DNA from: Sulfurovum sp. UBA4779
Lineage (GTDB): Bacteria > Campylobacterota > Campylobacteria > Campylobacterales > Sulfurovaceae
Length of the DNA: 64,000 nucleotides
Direction of reading: 5' to 3'
Assembly: GCA_002403155.1 (NCBI GenBank)
Contig: DHHF01000001.1
Coordinates: 156,849 to 220,848, forward strand
Position numbers and translations under genes: made by a program. Below the pieces are notes generated by a model, which did no database searches, was not told the DNA's origin, and saw nothing but the letters and a program-made list of their open reading frames with translations. This document shows, in pieces, positions 1 through 7,312 of this stretch (its first letter is position 1; the number at the start of each line of letters is the position of its first letter).

Positions 1-495
1 TTTGGACTCAAAAAGAAGCACCAACAGTTCGACAGCTTTTTGCGTCACGTCAACGGCCTTGCCGTTTAAACATAATTTTTTTGCAACCACGTCAAGCTCA
101 TATGCCCCCAGCGCTATTTTTGTTTGCCTGGTATGGCGGCGCATCAATGCCTCGATGCGAAAAAGCAGCTCATCAAGATCGATGGGTTTTTTCATATAGT
201 CATCCGCTCCTGCCCTGTAGCCTCTTGCAAGCGAGTCTTTGTCTTCGCGGGATGTCAAGAAAATAACCGGGGTCATATCGTTGCTTTGGCGCAATTTTTC
301 CAACAGGTCAAAGCCGCTTTCATAGGGCAGGTTGACGTCAAAAAGATACAGATCATATTTGCATTGATACGTACAATCCAAAGCGCTGTAAGGATCCAAT
401 ACGCAATCAACAAAAAACCCCTCTTCTTCCAAAAAATCCTGGAGTGTTTCATTAAATAGTCTATCATCCTCAAGCACTAAAATTCGTAAAGACAT
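1..495 (-). CDS. OmpR-type response regulator, 3' end outside the window
   Basis: The minus strand is open from an ATG at 495 to the window edge, giving 165 residues with no stop. The receiver domain fills about residues 1-118: acidic pair D10/D11, phospho-acceptor D53 in the context LFDVNLP, the T/S of FLTSRED, and the conserved lysine in YMKKP near residue 103. After it comes the start of a winged-helix effector domain (IALGAYELD), as in OmpR/PhoB regulators. The start is fixed by AAAGGAG just upstream. The missing C-terminus should complete the DNA-binding domain, and a histidine kinase may follow outside the window. The signal it senses cannot be inferred. Confidence 0.9.
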   Translation of the reverse strand, partial: MSLRILVLEDDRLFNETLQDFLEEEGFFVDCVLDPYSALDCTYQCKYDLYLFDVNLPYESGFDLLEKLRQSNDMTPVIFLTSREDKDSLARGYRAGADDYMKKPIDLDELLFRIEALMRRHTRQTKIALGAYELDVVAKKLCLNGKAVDVTQKAVELLVLLFESK

Positions 496-524
496 CTTTC
501 TCCTTTACAAAAACATAAAAAACC

Positions 525-530
525 ATTATA
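525..530 (-). promoter_or_regulatory. -10 box for the response regulator
   Basis: On the minus strand this reads TATAAT, about 30 bases before the start codon at 495. No convincing -35 is visible, which is common in Campylobacterota. Confidence 0.5.
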
Positions 531-635
531 CCTAAAAATCATTATCCGTTCTTTTTGTTTATTTGAAAAAAACTCCGGCTTCTTATATGCCAAAACGACA
601 GCGCTTTTTTTAGCCCCGCTCTTTAGAAAAAACTT

Positions 636-665
636 TTGAAAAGCATAAAGTGTTTTGGCTATAAT
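636..665 (+). promoter_or_regulatory. Promoter of the membrane protein at 696
   Basis: TTGAAA (636-641) and TATAAT (660-665) are separated by 18 bases. The TTG that could extend the following reading frame upstream is itself the -35 box, so the downstream ATG at 696 is the real start. Confidence 0.65.
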
Positions 666-695
666 CTGACACACAATCAACCAAAAAGGGGCTGC

Positions 696-1370
696 ATGCT
701 TCAAGATGTATTTTCCAAACAGAGCGAAAAACGTATTTTGGCTATTGGTTTTCTCTCTCTTTTTGGGCTTTTTGCCCTTTTGGCATTTTACGCTGTCATC
801 AACCCCAAAATTTTCAATATCCTTCTGAGCATCACCGCATCCAACATCCTTTTTGGAAGAATGAGCGGGCTTTCCATAGGCATTGCTTTTCAGATGAATA
901 CCTTTTGGCTTATCCTGTTCAATCTTTTGATCGAAACGATTTTGGTTTTAATCTTCTATCCGCTCTTTGTAATGAGCTGGGAACGTTTGCATATCATCCC
1001 CTATGCGCCTTTGAGGGATTTTTTCCGACGTTCTCAAGAAAATGCCCAAAAATACGAACCGCTGATCAAAAAATACGGCATTATCGGACTTATACTGTTT
1101 GTGCTTTTTCCGTTAAATATGACAGGCCCTGTGGCGGGAAGTTTTGTGGGCTACCTTATGGGGCTGGGACACTTGACCACGATACTTGTTGTTATTTTGA
1201 GTACGTTTGGGGCCATTATCGTATGGACCTATTTGATTAAAAATTTTGAAGCAACCCTTATCGTCTATAGCGATACGCTCATTGCCGTACTTTCCATCAC
1301 GGCAGTGATCGTTTTGCTGTGGTATTTTGTCAGAAGAAAATTTTTGAATGGAAATAAAAAAGAAGATTAG
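696..1370 (+). CDS. Small-multidrug-export (COG2426) family membrane protein
   Basis: This is a 224-residue polytopic inner-membrane protein. It has about five to six hydrophobic segments and a central cytoplasmic loop with RDFFRRSQENAQKYEP. The segment LFVLFPLNMTGPVAGSFVGY followed by GLGHL matches the putative small multi-drug export family (COG2426) as remembered; the substrate is unknown. The start at 696 is preceded by AAAGGGG at 684-691 and lies downstream of a good promoter. It is convergent with fabG, with a perfect hairpin between them. The family assignment is fairly secure; a drug-export role is only the family name. Confidence 0.75.
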   Translation: MLQDVFSKQSEKRILAIGFLSLFGLFALLAFYAVINPKIFNILLSITASNILFGRMSGLSIGIAFQMNTFWLILFNLLIETILVLIFYPLFVMSWERLHIIPYAPLRDFFRRSQENAQKYEPLIKKYGIIGLILFVLFPLNMTGPVAGSFVGYLMGLGHLTTILVVILSTFGAIIVWTYLIKNFEATLIVYSDTLIAVLSITAVIVLLWYFVRRKFLNGNKKED

Positions 1371-1441
1371 AGTTTCAACCCTTTTGGTTCGCCCTGCCTG
1401 CGCGGCTTCGTTTCACTCCGACCGCTTCGGTTTCGACCCTA

Positions 1442-1465
1442 CAAACGTGAAGCAGTTCACGTTTG
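1442..1465. terminator. Perfect 10-bp hairpin between convergent genes
   Basis: CAAACGTGAA, loop GCAG, then TTCACGTTTG form a perfect stem between the convergent ends at 1370 and 1477. There is no long T-tract on either side, so its role as a terminator is inferred from position. Confidence 0.5.
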
Positions 1466-1476
1466 CTTAACGGGTC

Positions 1477-2220
1477 TCACATATACATGCCGCCGTTTAC
1501 TTTCAGCGTTTCTCCGGTGATATATGCGGCATGGTCAGAAAGCAAAAAGGCTACGGCATCCGCCACCTCTTTAGACTCTCCGAACCTTCCCAAAGGAATC
1601 TTGGCAACAAACGCCTCTTTTACCTCATCTTTAAGCACATCCGTCATCTCCGTAGCGATAAATCCCGGGGTAATCGTATTGTATCGGATGTTTCTTGAAG
1701 CAGCTTCCAGCGCAAAACTTTTAGTCATTGCGATCATTCCGCCTTTGCTTGCCGCATAGTTTGTCTGTCCGGCATTTCCCGTCTCGCCTACGATGGATGC
1801 GATATTGACCACGGATCCGAAACGTTTTTTTCCCATTACTTTGAGCGCTTCGCGGCATCCGACAAACGCGGATTTGAGATTGGCTTCGATCACTCCCATA
1901 AACTCTTCCGTTTTCATTCGCATGGCCAGTTTGTCGTTGGTGATGCCGGCATTGTTGACAAGATACGAAAGCTCTCCGTCCGTTTCGCTAATATGTTTGA
2001 TGGCATTTACAAATGCTTCTTCGTCGCTTACGTCAAATCCGATCACTTCCGCCTTGCCGCCGTTTGCTTCGATCTGAGACTTGACTTCGTTCGCCTGCGC
2101 CTCGCCGCTTCGATAATTGATCCACACCTTCAGCCCCATCACTGCCAATGTCTGTGCGATTTGTGCTCCGATACCCCTGCTGGCACCGGTGATCAATACG
2201 TTTGAACCTGTAAATTTCAT
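1477..2220 (-). CDS. fabG: 3-oxoacyl-[acyl-carrier-protein] reductase FabG
   Basis: FabG performs the NADPH-dependent reduction of 3-oxoacyl-ACP in cytoplasmic type II fatty acid synthesis. The 247 residues fit the family. The N-terminal Rossmann motif TGASRGIG, the NNAG motif and the Ser-Tyr-Lys catalytic set (NIASIVG, then NYAASKGG) are all present, and the C-terminus GETLKVNGGMYM is typical. AAGGGTAACA precedes the ATG. It is downstream of gpmI and the TerB-like gene on the same strand; gpmI near fabG is also the arrangement remembered from Campylobacter jejuni. acpP does not follow here; the next gene is convergent. Confidence 0.95.
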   Translation of the reverse strand: MKFTGSNVLITGASRGIGAQIAQTLAVMGLKVWINYRSGEAQANEVKSQIEANGGKAEVIGFDVSDEEAFVNAIKHISETDGELSYLVNNAGITNDKLAMRMKTEEFMGVIEANLKSAFVGCREALKVMGKKRFGSVVNIASIVGETGNAGQTNYAASKGGMIAMTKSFALEAASRNIRYNTITPGFIATEMTDVLKDEVKEAFVAKIPLGRFGESKEVADAVAFLLSDHAAYITGETLKVNGGMYM

Positions 2221-2280
2221 TGTTACCCTTTTTTCCGTTTTAATTTAATTATCTATTGCTGCTGCTTATACATGTCCCTA

Positions 2281-2622
2281 TCATTCACGCCCAAAAAGCC
2301 TGTTTTTAATCTCTTCAAAAATTTCATAATCCTGCGGAGTTATCCTGTCCGAATAGATGACATGATTGAGCTGTTCTAAAAGATGAAACTTTGAAAGCTT
2401 GTCTTCGCGGAGCGCTTGATTGATGATCTGTATATGGGCATCCAAATCATACGGTTCATTGACTATCCTGCGAAGAAAAGCCTCTGCCTCTTCGGGGCTG
2501 CACTGAAAATCCTGCCCCATGATTTCGCAAAAAAGCGGTGCCATTTTTTCGATATCTCTGTGGTCTATCTTGATAATATGTGCCAGCAATGTTCCTACGG
2601 ATTCTTTTATTTTCTTTTCCAT
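2281..2622 (-). CDS. TerB-like small protein
   Basis: This is a 113-residue soluble, helix-rich protein. Its start MEKKIKESVG is chosen because AAAGGAAAAGCA sits directly upstream. The longer open frame to 2721 has no ribosome binding site. The pattern of paired acidic helices (KMAPLFCEIMGQDF, EEAEAFLRRIV, LREDKLSKFHLLEQLNHVIYSD) resembles the TerB/DjlA-like metal-binding fold. It lies between gpmI and fabG, 60 bases upstream of fabG, so the two are probably co-transcribed. The TerB assignment is from general pattern only; the function is unknown. Confidence 0.65.
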   Translation of the reverse strand: MEKKIKESVGTLLAHIIKIDHRDIEKMAPLFCEIMGQDFQCSPEEAEAFLRRIVNEPYDLDAHIQIINQALREDKLSKFHLLEQLNHVIYSDRITPQDYEIFEEIKNRLFGRE

Positions 2623-2762
2623 TGCTTTTCCTTTCTTCTGCTTGGCAGTAAAAACTTTTTTCGTTTTTGTATACTGTATCGCATTTTCGCTTATATACAA
2701 CGGATAATCACTTATCATCATTGAGGGTATGATGAAATAAATTTAGTCAATACCCATATCGA

Positions 2763-4244
2763 TCAAATCAACGGCGCATCCATCTCTTGCGGGATCTCAA
2801 GCCCCATGATCTTAAGCACCGTCGGTGCGATGTTGTTAAGGCCGCCGCCCTCCTTGACTTTCTCAACACCCTCAGCGAGCACAAAACACCACACTTCGCC
2901 CACGGTATGGTTGGTCAGGATATGCCCTTCTTTGTCGCACATCTCCTCGCAGTTGCCGTGATCGCTGGTCAAAACAACGGCATATCCCTCTTTTTTGGCT
3001 TCGGTTATGATCTTGCCCAGCTCGGTATCTACCGCATGCACCGCCTGCCGCGCCGCTTCATAATTGCCCGTGTGGCCGACCATATCGCCGTTGGCAAAAT
3101 TGACAATGACCAGATCGTACCCTTCTTTCATCGCCGTAAGGACTGCATCTCCTACTTCAGGAGCAGACATCTGAGGCTGCATGTCATAGGTCTTTACGTT
3201 CGGGCTGGGGATGAGTACCCTGCTTTCGCCTATGACGGGCTCCTCTACCCCTCCGTTCATAAAAAAAGTTACATGGGCATATTTTTCGGTTTCGGCCACG
3301 TGAAACTGGCTCAACCCCGCACGGCTTACTACTTCGGCCAGCGTATTTTTCGGGGATTCCTTGGGGAAAAGCACCGGATAGGCAAATGTCGCATCATATT
3401 GGGTCATCGTAGCAATGTGCAACGGGATATACCGCCGCTCGAACTTGTCAAAATTTTTATCTCCCAACGCCGTAACGATTTCCCTTGCCCTGTCTGAGCG
3501 AAAATTGGTAAAGATAACGCTGTCGCTTTCCCTCATCCCCTCATATCCTGCAAATGCCGCCGGCTCCAAAAACTCATCGGTTTCTTTTTTGGCATAGCTT
3601 GCATCGACATATTCCCGCGGCTGCAGCGAGCTTTTTGGCATCGCTTCTGCAATGGCTCTGTATCCTTGTTCTATTCTCTCCCAGCGGTTGTCCCTGTCCA
3701 TCGCAAAAAAACGCCCGCCGATCGTGGCTACTTGGATATCCTCATCGCAAATGGCCTCTATCTGTGCTATGTAGGTTTTTGCACTCACAGGGCTTACGTC
3801 TCTGCCGTCGGTGATCAGATGCAAAAAGACTTTTTTCCCTCTCTCTTTGGCAAGCTTTGCCAGCCCTATCGTATGTTCGATATGCGAATGCACCCCGCCG
3901 TCGCTCAAAAGCCCGACCAGATGCACCCTTTCGCTTTTTGAGAGCGTATCGTTTAGGGCCTTGTTTTGCTCTATGCTGCCCTCTTCAAGCGCTAAAGAAA
4001 TTTTAACCAGATCCTGATAGAGTACCCTTCCCGCGCCGATGGTCATGTGGCCTACCTCGGAATTTCCCATCTGTCCTTCGGGCAATCCTACGCTCAGCCC
4101 ATGCGTAGAGATCAGCGCTGCGGGTGCCGTTTTAAAAAGCATATCATATGTCGGTTTTACCGCATCGGAAAATGCATTGCAAGCGCTGTGCGGTTTCCAT
4201 CCTATCCCGTCGGTGATAATCAAAACTGTTTTTTGTCCCTGCAT
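2763..4244 (-). CDS. gpmI: 2,3-bisphosphoglycerate-independent phosphoglycerate mutase
   Basis: GpmI interconverts 3- and 2-phosphoglycerate in lower glycolysis/gluconeogenesis and needs Mn2+. The protein has 493 residues. The N-terminal metal site LIITDGIGW and phospho-serine motif MGNSEVGHMTIGAGR are present, as are the GRDVSP, GGRFFAMDRDNRWER and C-terminal TSDHGNCE/NHTVGEVW motifs of the alkaline phosphatase superfamily. The ATG at 4244 follows AAGGATAAAC; the 26 residues upstream in the open frame are not protein-like. It is divergent from mraY, as in C. jejuni from memory. With gapA-pgk-tpiA at 22.7-25.6 kb it gives a near-complete lower glycolytic set in this window. Confidence 0.97.
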   Translation of the reverse strand: MQGQKTVLIITDGIGWKPHSACNAFSDAVKPTYDMLFKTAPAALISTHGLSVGLPEGQMGNSEVGHMTIGAGRVLYQDLVKISLALEEGSIEQNKALNDTLSKSERVHLVGLLSDGGVHSHIEHTIGLAKLAKERGKKVFLHLITDGRDVSPVSAKTYIAQIEAICDEDIQVATIGGRFFAMDRDNRWERIEQGYRAIAEAMPKSSLQPREYVDASYAKKETDEFLEPAAFAGYEGMRESDSVIFTNFRSDRAREIVTALGDKNFDKFERRYIPLHIATMTQYDATFAYPVLFPKESPKNTLAEVVSRAGLSQFHVAETEKYAHVTFFMNGGVEEPVIGESRVLIPSPNVKTYDMQPQMSAPEVGDAVLTAMKEGYDLVIVNFANGDMVGHTGNYEAARQAVHAVDTELGKIITEAKKEGYAVVLTSDHGNCEEMCDKEGHILTNHTVGEVWCFVLAEGVEKVKEGGGLNNIAPTVLKIMGLEIPQEMDAPLI

Positions 4245-4405
4245 GTTTATCCTTTTGCATTCCTTGTTTTGATGAAATCTTAGTATCCAAACAGCATTCT
4301 GCTCCAGGTGCTTAAACGCCAAGCAAAATATACGTCTGCATACTCAAAAATTTATTGAAATAATAGTAAAATAACCTTTCCTAAATCTTTAACGAAAGAG
4401 ATGCA

Positions 4406-5464
4406 ATGCTGTTTGAACTCTCACAATTTTTTGATATCAACCTTTTCGGATACATCTCTGTACGTGCAGGTTTTGCATTTTTTTTCGCTTTTGTTTTTAC
4501 GATTGTTGCCATTCCGCACTATCTGGCATGGGCCATCTCAAAAAAAGCCAATCAGCCCATCAACAAATACGTCCCTGCGCATGAAGGGAAAAAACACACC
4601 CCTACCATGGGGGGCGCGGTGTTTATCGCCGCGACCCTTGTTGCCACTTTGCTTTCGGCCAAACTTTCCAACCTCTACGTTTGGGGCGGAATGATGACGC
4701 TTTTGGGCTTCGGGCTGGTCGGCTTTAAAGACGATATCGGCAAAATACTCTCCGGCAATAATCTCGAAGGGCTCACGCCCAAAGGCAAAATGGCCCTTTT
4801 GATCGTTATTTCTGTTTTGGTTTCAGCTCTGCTCTTGTATGCAGGATTTCCGACAGAGTTTTATGTGCCGTTTTTGAAAACACCCCTTTTTGATATCGGT
4901 TATTTTATGATTTTGTTTTGGGTGCTTGTTTTTTTGGCCACTGCCAATGCCGTCAACCTCACCGACGGACTGGACGGGCTAGCCACCGTTCCCTCGGTCA
5001 TTGCATTGGTTTCATTGGGAGCGATCCTTTATATTACCGGACATGCGATCTTTAGCGGCTATTTGCTGATGCCCAATATCAAAGGTGTCGGAGAAATGAC
5101 CATCATGGCTGCAGCACTGGCCGGAGGGCTGCTTGGATTTTTGTGGTACAACTGTTATCCCGCCGAAGTGTTCATGGGAGACACGGGCAGTTTGGCGATC
5201 GGCGGTTTTTTGGCCTATCTTGCGATACTTGGCAAAAGCGAGGTGCTGCTTTTGTTGATAGGGTTTATCTTTGTGATCGAAACGGTTTCCGTGATCTTGC
5301 AGGTGGGAAGCTACAAGCTTCGCAAAGAGCGCATCTTTTTGATGGCGCCCATCCATCACCATTTTGAACTCAAAAAGTGGGCGGAAAACAAAATCATCGT
5401 CCGTTTTTGGATGATCTCTTTTCTTGCCAACCTGCTGGCTCTCATCTCGTTTAAGCTTAGATGA
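4406..5464 (+). CDS. mraY: Phospho-N-acetylmuramoyl-pentapeptide-transferase
   Basis: MraY is an integral membrane enzyme that transfers phospho-MurNAc-pentapeptide from UDP to undecaprenyl phosphate to make lipid I. The 352 residues contain about ten transmembrane segments. Diagnostic motifs seen are HTPTMGG, KDDIGK, the aspartate-rich NLTDGLDGLA, FMGDTGSLAIGG and the histidine cluster PIHHHFELKKW. The start is the ATG after GAAAGAG. murD follows 333 bases downstream. In this window those 333 bases are filled by a decayed repeat-flanked element whose left array begins seven bases after the mraY stop. Confidence 0.97.
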   Translation: MLFELSQFFDINLFGYISVRAGFAFFFAFVFTIVAIPHYLAWAISKKANQPINKYVPAHEGKKHTPTMGGAVFIAATLVATLLSAKLSNLYVWGGMMTLLGFGLVGFKDDIGKILSGNNLEGLTPKGKMALLIVISVLVSALLLYAGFPTEFYVPFLKTPLFDIGYFMILFWVLVFLATANAVNLTDGLDGLATVPSVIALVSLGAILYITGHAIFSGYLLMPNIKGVGEMTIMAAALAGGLLGFLWYNCYPAEVFMGDTGSLAIGGFLAYLAILGKSEVLLLLIGFIFVIETVSVILQVGSYKLRKERIFLMAPIHHHFELKKWAENKIIVRFWMISFLANLLALISFKLR

Positions 5465-5470
5465 TTTTAA

Positions 5471-5779
5471 AATGAGCAACGAGCAACTGAAAAACAACGA
5501 TCCTTTAAATGAAAAAAGTTTTTCTTTTTCATTATGTATGGTTAAGCTGTTTAAATATATGCAAAATGATCATAAAGAGCATATTCTCTCAAAGAAGCGA
5601 ATGAAACAAAATACCGGCTTGAACTTTTGCATCAGTTTGAGTATATTGATCGGGCGATGATAAAAGTATTGAACCGGACATCAATGAATTGCTCAAATTG
5701 CTCGTTTCTGGCACAAAGACCGTGAAAGGAAGTCTATGAAAAACACCAACCACTCATTACCCATTACTAGTTACTCATT
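5471..5779 (+). mobile_element. Heptamer-ended element, decayed copy between mraY and murD
   Basis: The left end has two or more 7-bp units (AATGAGC, AACGAGC from 5471). The right end has four units (ACTCATT, ACCCATT, ACTAGTT, ACTCATT at 5752-5779), whose reverse complements are AATGAGT, AACTAGT, AATGGGT and AATGAGT. The ends are therefore inverted copies of the same heptamer, matching at six of seven positions. Between them lies a broken four-helix-bundle ORF. The layout equals that of the intact copy at 16904-17340. Confidence 0.65.
5472..5739 (+). pseudogene. Decayed four-helix-bundle (23S intervening sequence type) ORF
   Basis: The frame from the ATG at 5472 reads MSNEQLKNNDPLNEKSFSFS and on through KLFKYMQNDHKEHILS. 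This aligns with the start of the intact protein at 16920. At about 5591 the similarity jumps to a different frame (LKEANETKYRLELL), so roughly 35 residues of the middle are missing. Near 5675 it shifts again to EPDINELLKLLVSGTKTVK and stops at 5739, matching the C-terminus of the intact copy. Two frame changes and an internal deletion make it a clear pseudogene. The order and identity of the remnants are unambiguous when compared with the intact copy. Confidence 0.8.
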
Positions 5780-5797
5780 TGATAAACGGAGTTTTTC

Positions 5798-7099
5798 ATG
5801 AAACCGACACTTTTTGGATACGGACTGACCACCAAAGCGATCGCCCATGCGTTAGGCGGAGGATGCACCTTTTTTGACGACAACGTCAAAGAGCCTTACA
5901 CGGACGAAGAGGGCAACCGCCTCTTCCCTTCATACCTTTTTGATCCCCAGGCAAGCAGCCTTGAAGTGACCACTCCCAGCCTCAAACCTTCCCATCCGCT
6001 CATCCAAAAGGCAAAGCACCTGCTGAGCGAGTATGACTACTTTCTTGGCAATGAGCAATTAGCGGCGAGCAGCGAGCAGCCAAAAACAGAAGTATCGCAA
6101 AGCGATACATACCGAAACTCCTCACTCCTCACTCCCCGCTCCTCACTATCCAAGCCTTTCACCATCTGGATCAGCGGTACCAACGGCAAAACCACCACCA
6201 CGCAGATGCTCACCCATCTTCTGCAAAAACGCGGCGCCGTAAGCGGAGGCAACATCGGCACGCCTTTGGCGGCGCTTAGCCCCGATGCGCCGATCTGGGT
6301 GCTTGAAACCAGCTCTTTTACCCTCCATCACACCCATAGCGCATCGCCCGACATCTACCTTTTACTTCCCATCACACCTGACCATCTAGACTGGCACGGC
6401 ACCCCGCAGCAGTATGAAGCAGACAAACTCAAACCGCTTTTGACGATGAAAGAGGGCGAGCTGGCTTTGGTCCCCAAGGGACTGCATCTGCCCCAGACCA
6501 AAGCCTATGTAGTAGAGTATGATTCCAATGCCTTTCTGGCCGAGTACTTCAACCTTGACAGTTCAAAAGTACGTTTCAAAGCGGCTTTTCTTCAAGACGC
6601 ACTTTTGGCCCTTGCCGTGGCCAAAGTACTCTTTGACGAGATAGATTACGAATGCATCAATGCCTTTGTGCTGGATGCACACAGGCAAGAAGAGTTCAAA
6701 GACGCCCGCGGCAGGCTCTGGGTCAACGACTCCAAAGCCACCAACCTCGATGCAGCTATCCAAGCGCTCAAAGGCTATGCAGACAAACCCATCCATCTCA
6801 TCATAGGAGGGGACGATAAGGGGGTGGATCTAGCGCCGCTTTTTGAAGTGATGAGAGCGCTTGACATTACCCTCTACACCATCGGCGCTAACGAACAAAA
6901 GCTCCTTGCCCTTGCCAAAACCTACGGCATCAAAGCGACCGCTGCGCAGACGATCGATAACGCCGTCCAAGCCATCGACAAAGTTCATACCGCTAAAAGC
7001 GTCGCCCTGCTCTCTCCGGCCGCCGCGAGCTTGGATCAGTTCACTTCCTACAAACACCGCGGCGACACGTTTATGCAGCTGGTCAAAGCGCTGGCATAA
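5798..7099 (+). CDS. murD: UDP-N-acetylmuramoylalanine-D-glutamate ligase with in-frame insertion
   Basis: MurD adds D-glutamate to UDP-MurNAc-L-Ala in cytoplasmic peptidoglycan precursor synthesis. The 433 residues contain the ATP-binding loop GTNGKTTTTQ (near residue 127), the DHLDWHGT motif, the carbamylated-lysine region, NDSKATN and the C-terminal LSPAAASLDQF. GGAG precedes the ATG. Residues about 86-117, rich in Ser, Gln, Glu and Leu, lie between YDYFLG and KPFTIWISG. They are encoded by a 94-bp element with inverted heptamer arrays and look like an insertion between the N-terminal and central domains. The frame is kept and all catalytic motifs follow intact, so the enzyme is probably functional. 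Confidence 0.95.
   Translation: MKPTLFGYGLTTKAIAHALGGGCTFFDDNVKEPYTDEEGNRLFPSYLFDPQASSLEVTTPSLKPSHPLIQKAKHLLSEYDYFLGNEQLAASSEQPKTEVSQSDTYRNSSLLTPRSSLSKPFTIWISGTNGKTTTTQMLTHLLQKRGAVSGGNIGTPLAALSPDAPIWVLETSSFTLHHTHSASPDIYLLLPITPDHLDWHGTPQQYEADKLKPLLTMKEGELALVPKGLHLPQTKAYVVEYDSNAFLAEYFNLDSSKVRFKAAFLQDALLALAVAKVLFDEIDYECINAFVLDAHRQEEFKDARGRLWVNDSKATNLDAAIQALKGYADKPIHLIIGGDDKGVDLAPLFEVMRALDITLYTIGANEQKLLALAKTYGIKATAAQTIDNAVQAIDKVHTAKSVALLSPAAASLDQFTSYKHRGDTFMQLVKALA
6053..6146 (+). mobile_element. 94-bp heptamer-ended mini-element inside murD
   Basis: Left array: GAGCAAT, TAGCGGC, GAGCAGC, GAGCAGC (6053-6080). Centre: a perfect stem GTATCGC-AAA-GCGATAC (6092-6108). Right array: TCCTCAC, TCCTCAC, TCCCCGC, TCCTCAC (6119-6146), whose reverse complement gives GTGAGGA-type units. 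Four 7-bp units on each side in inverted orientation match the ends of the two ORF-bearing elements at 5471 and 16904. There is no ORF of its own; it is read through as part of murD. Confidence 0.65.
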
Positions 7100-7312
7100 A
7101 CGACTCCCGACCAAATCTTTCTCTGCCGCAAAAAACCGGACAGTTCTATTTTTTATAATTTAAATATTTTTTCATAAAAAAAATGATAATTAAAAATTTT
7201 TAAATCCCCCCCTCCCAGCCAACTTTTTCAAAAAAAACTTAAATTTAATACCTGTTTAAGTATGGTTCTATTAAACTGATTTAAATATTCTATAAAAAAA
7301 GGGGGAGCAAGT

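Noticed and set aside
636..695. Upstream extension of the membrane protein at 696 from a TTG codon
   Set aside because: The TTG is the -35 box and the following codons span the -10 box; a better ribosome site precedes the ATG at 696.
2623..2721. N-terminal extension of the TerB-like protein
   Set aside because: No ribosome site and unlikely residue composition; the internal ATG at 2622 has AAAGGAAAAGCA.
5465..5797. A 23S rRNA intervening sequence at an rRNA locus
   Set aside because: No rRNA sequence flanks it; the four-helix-bundle remnant lies between mraY and murD.
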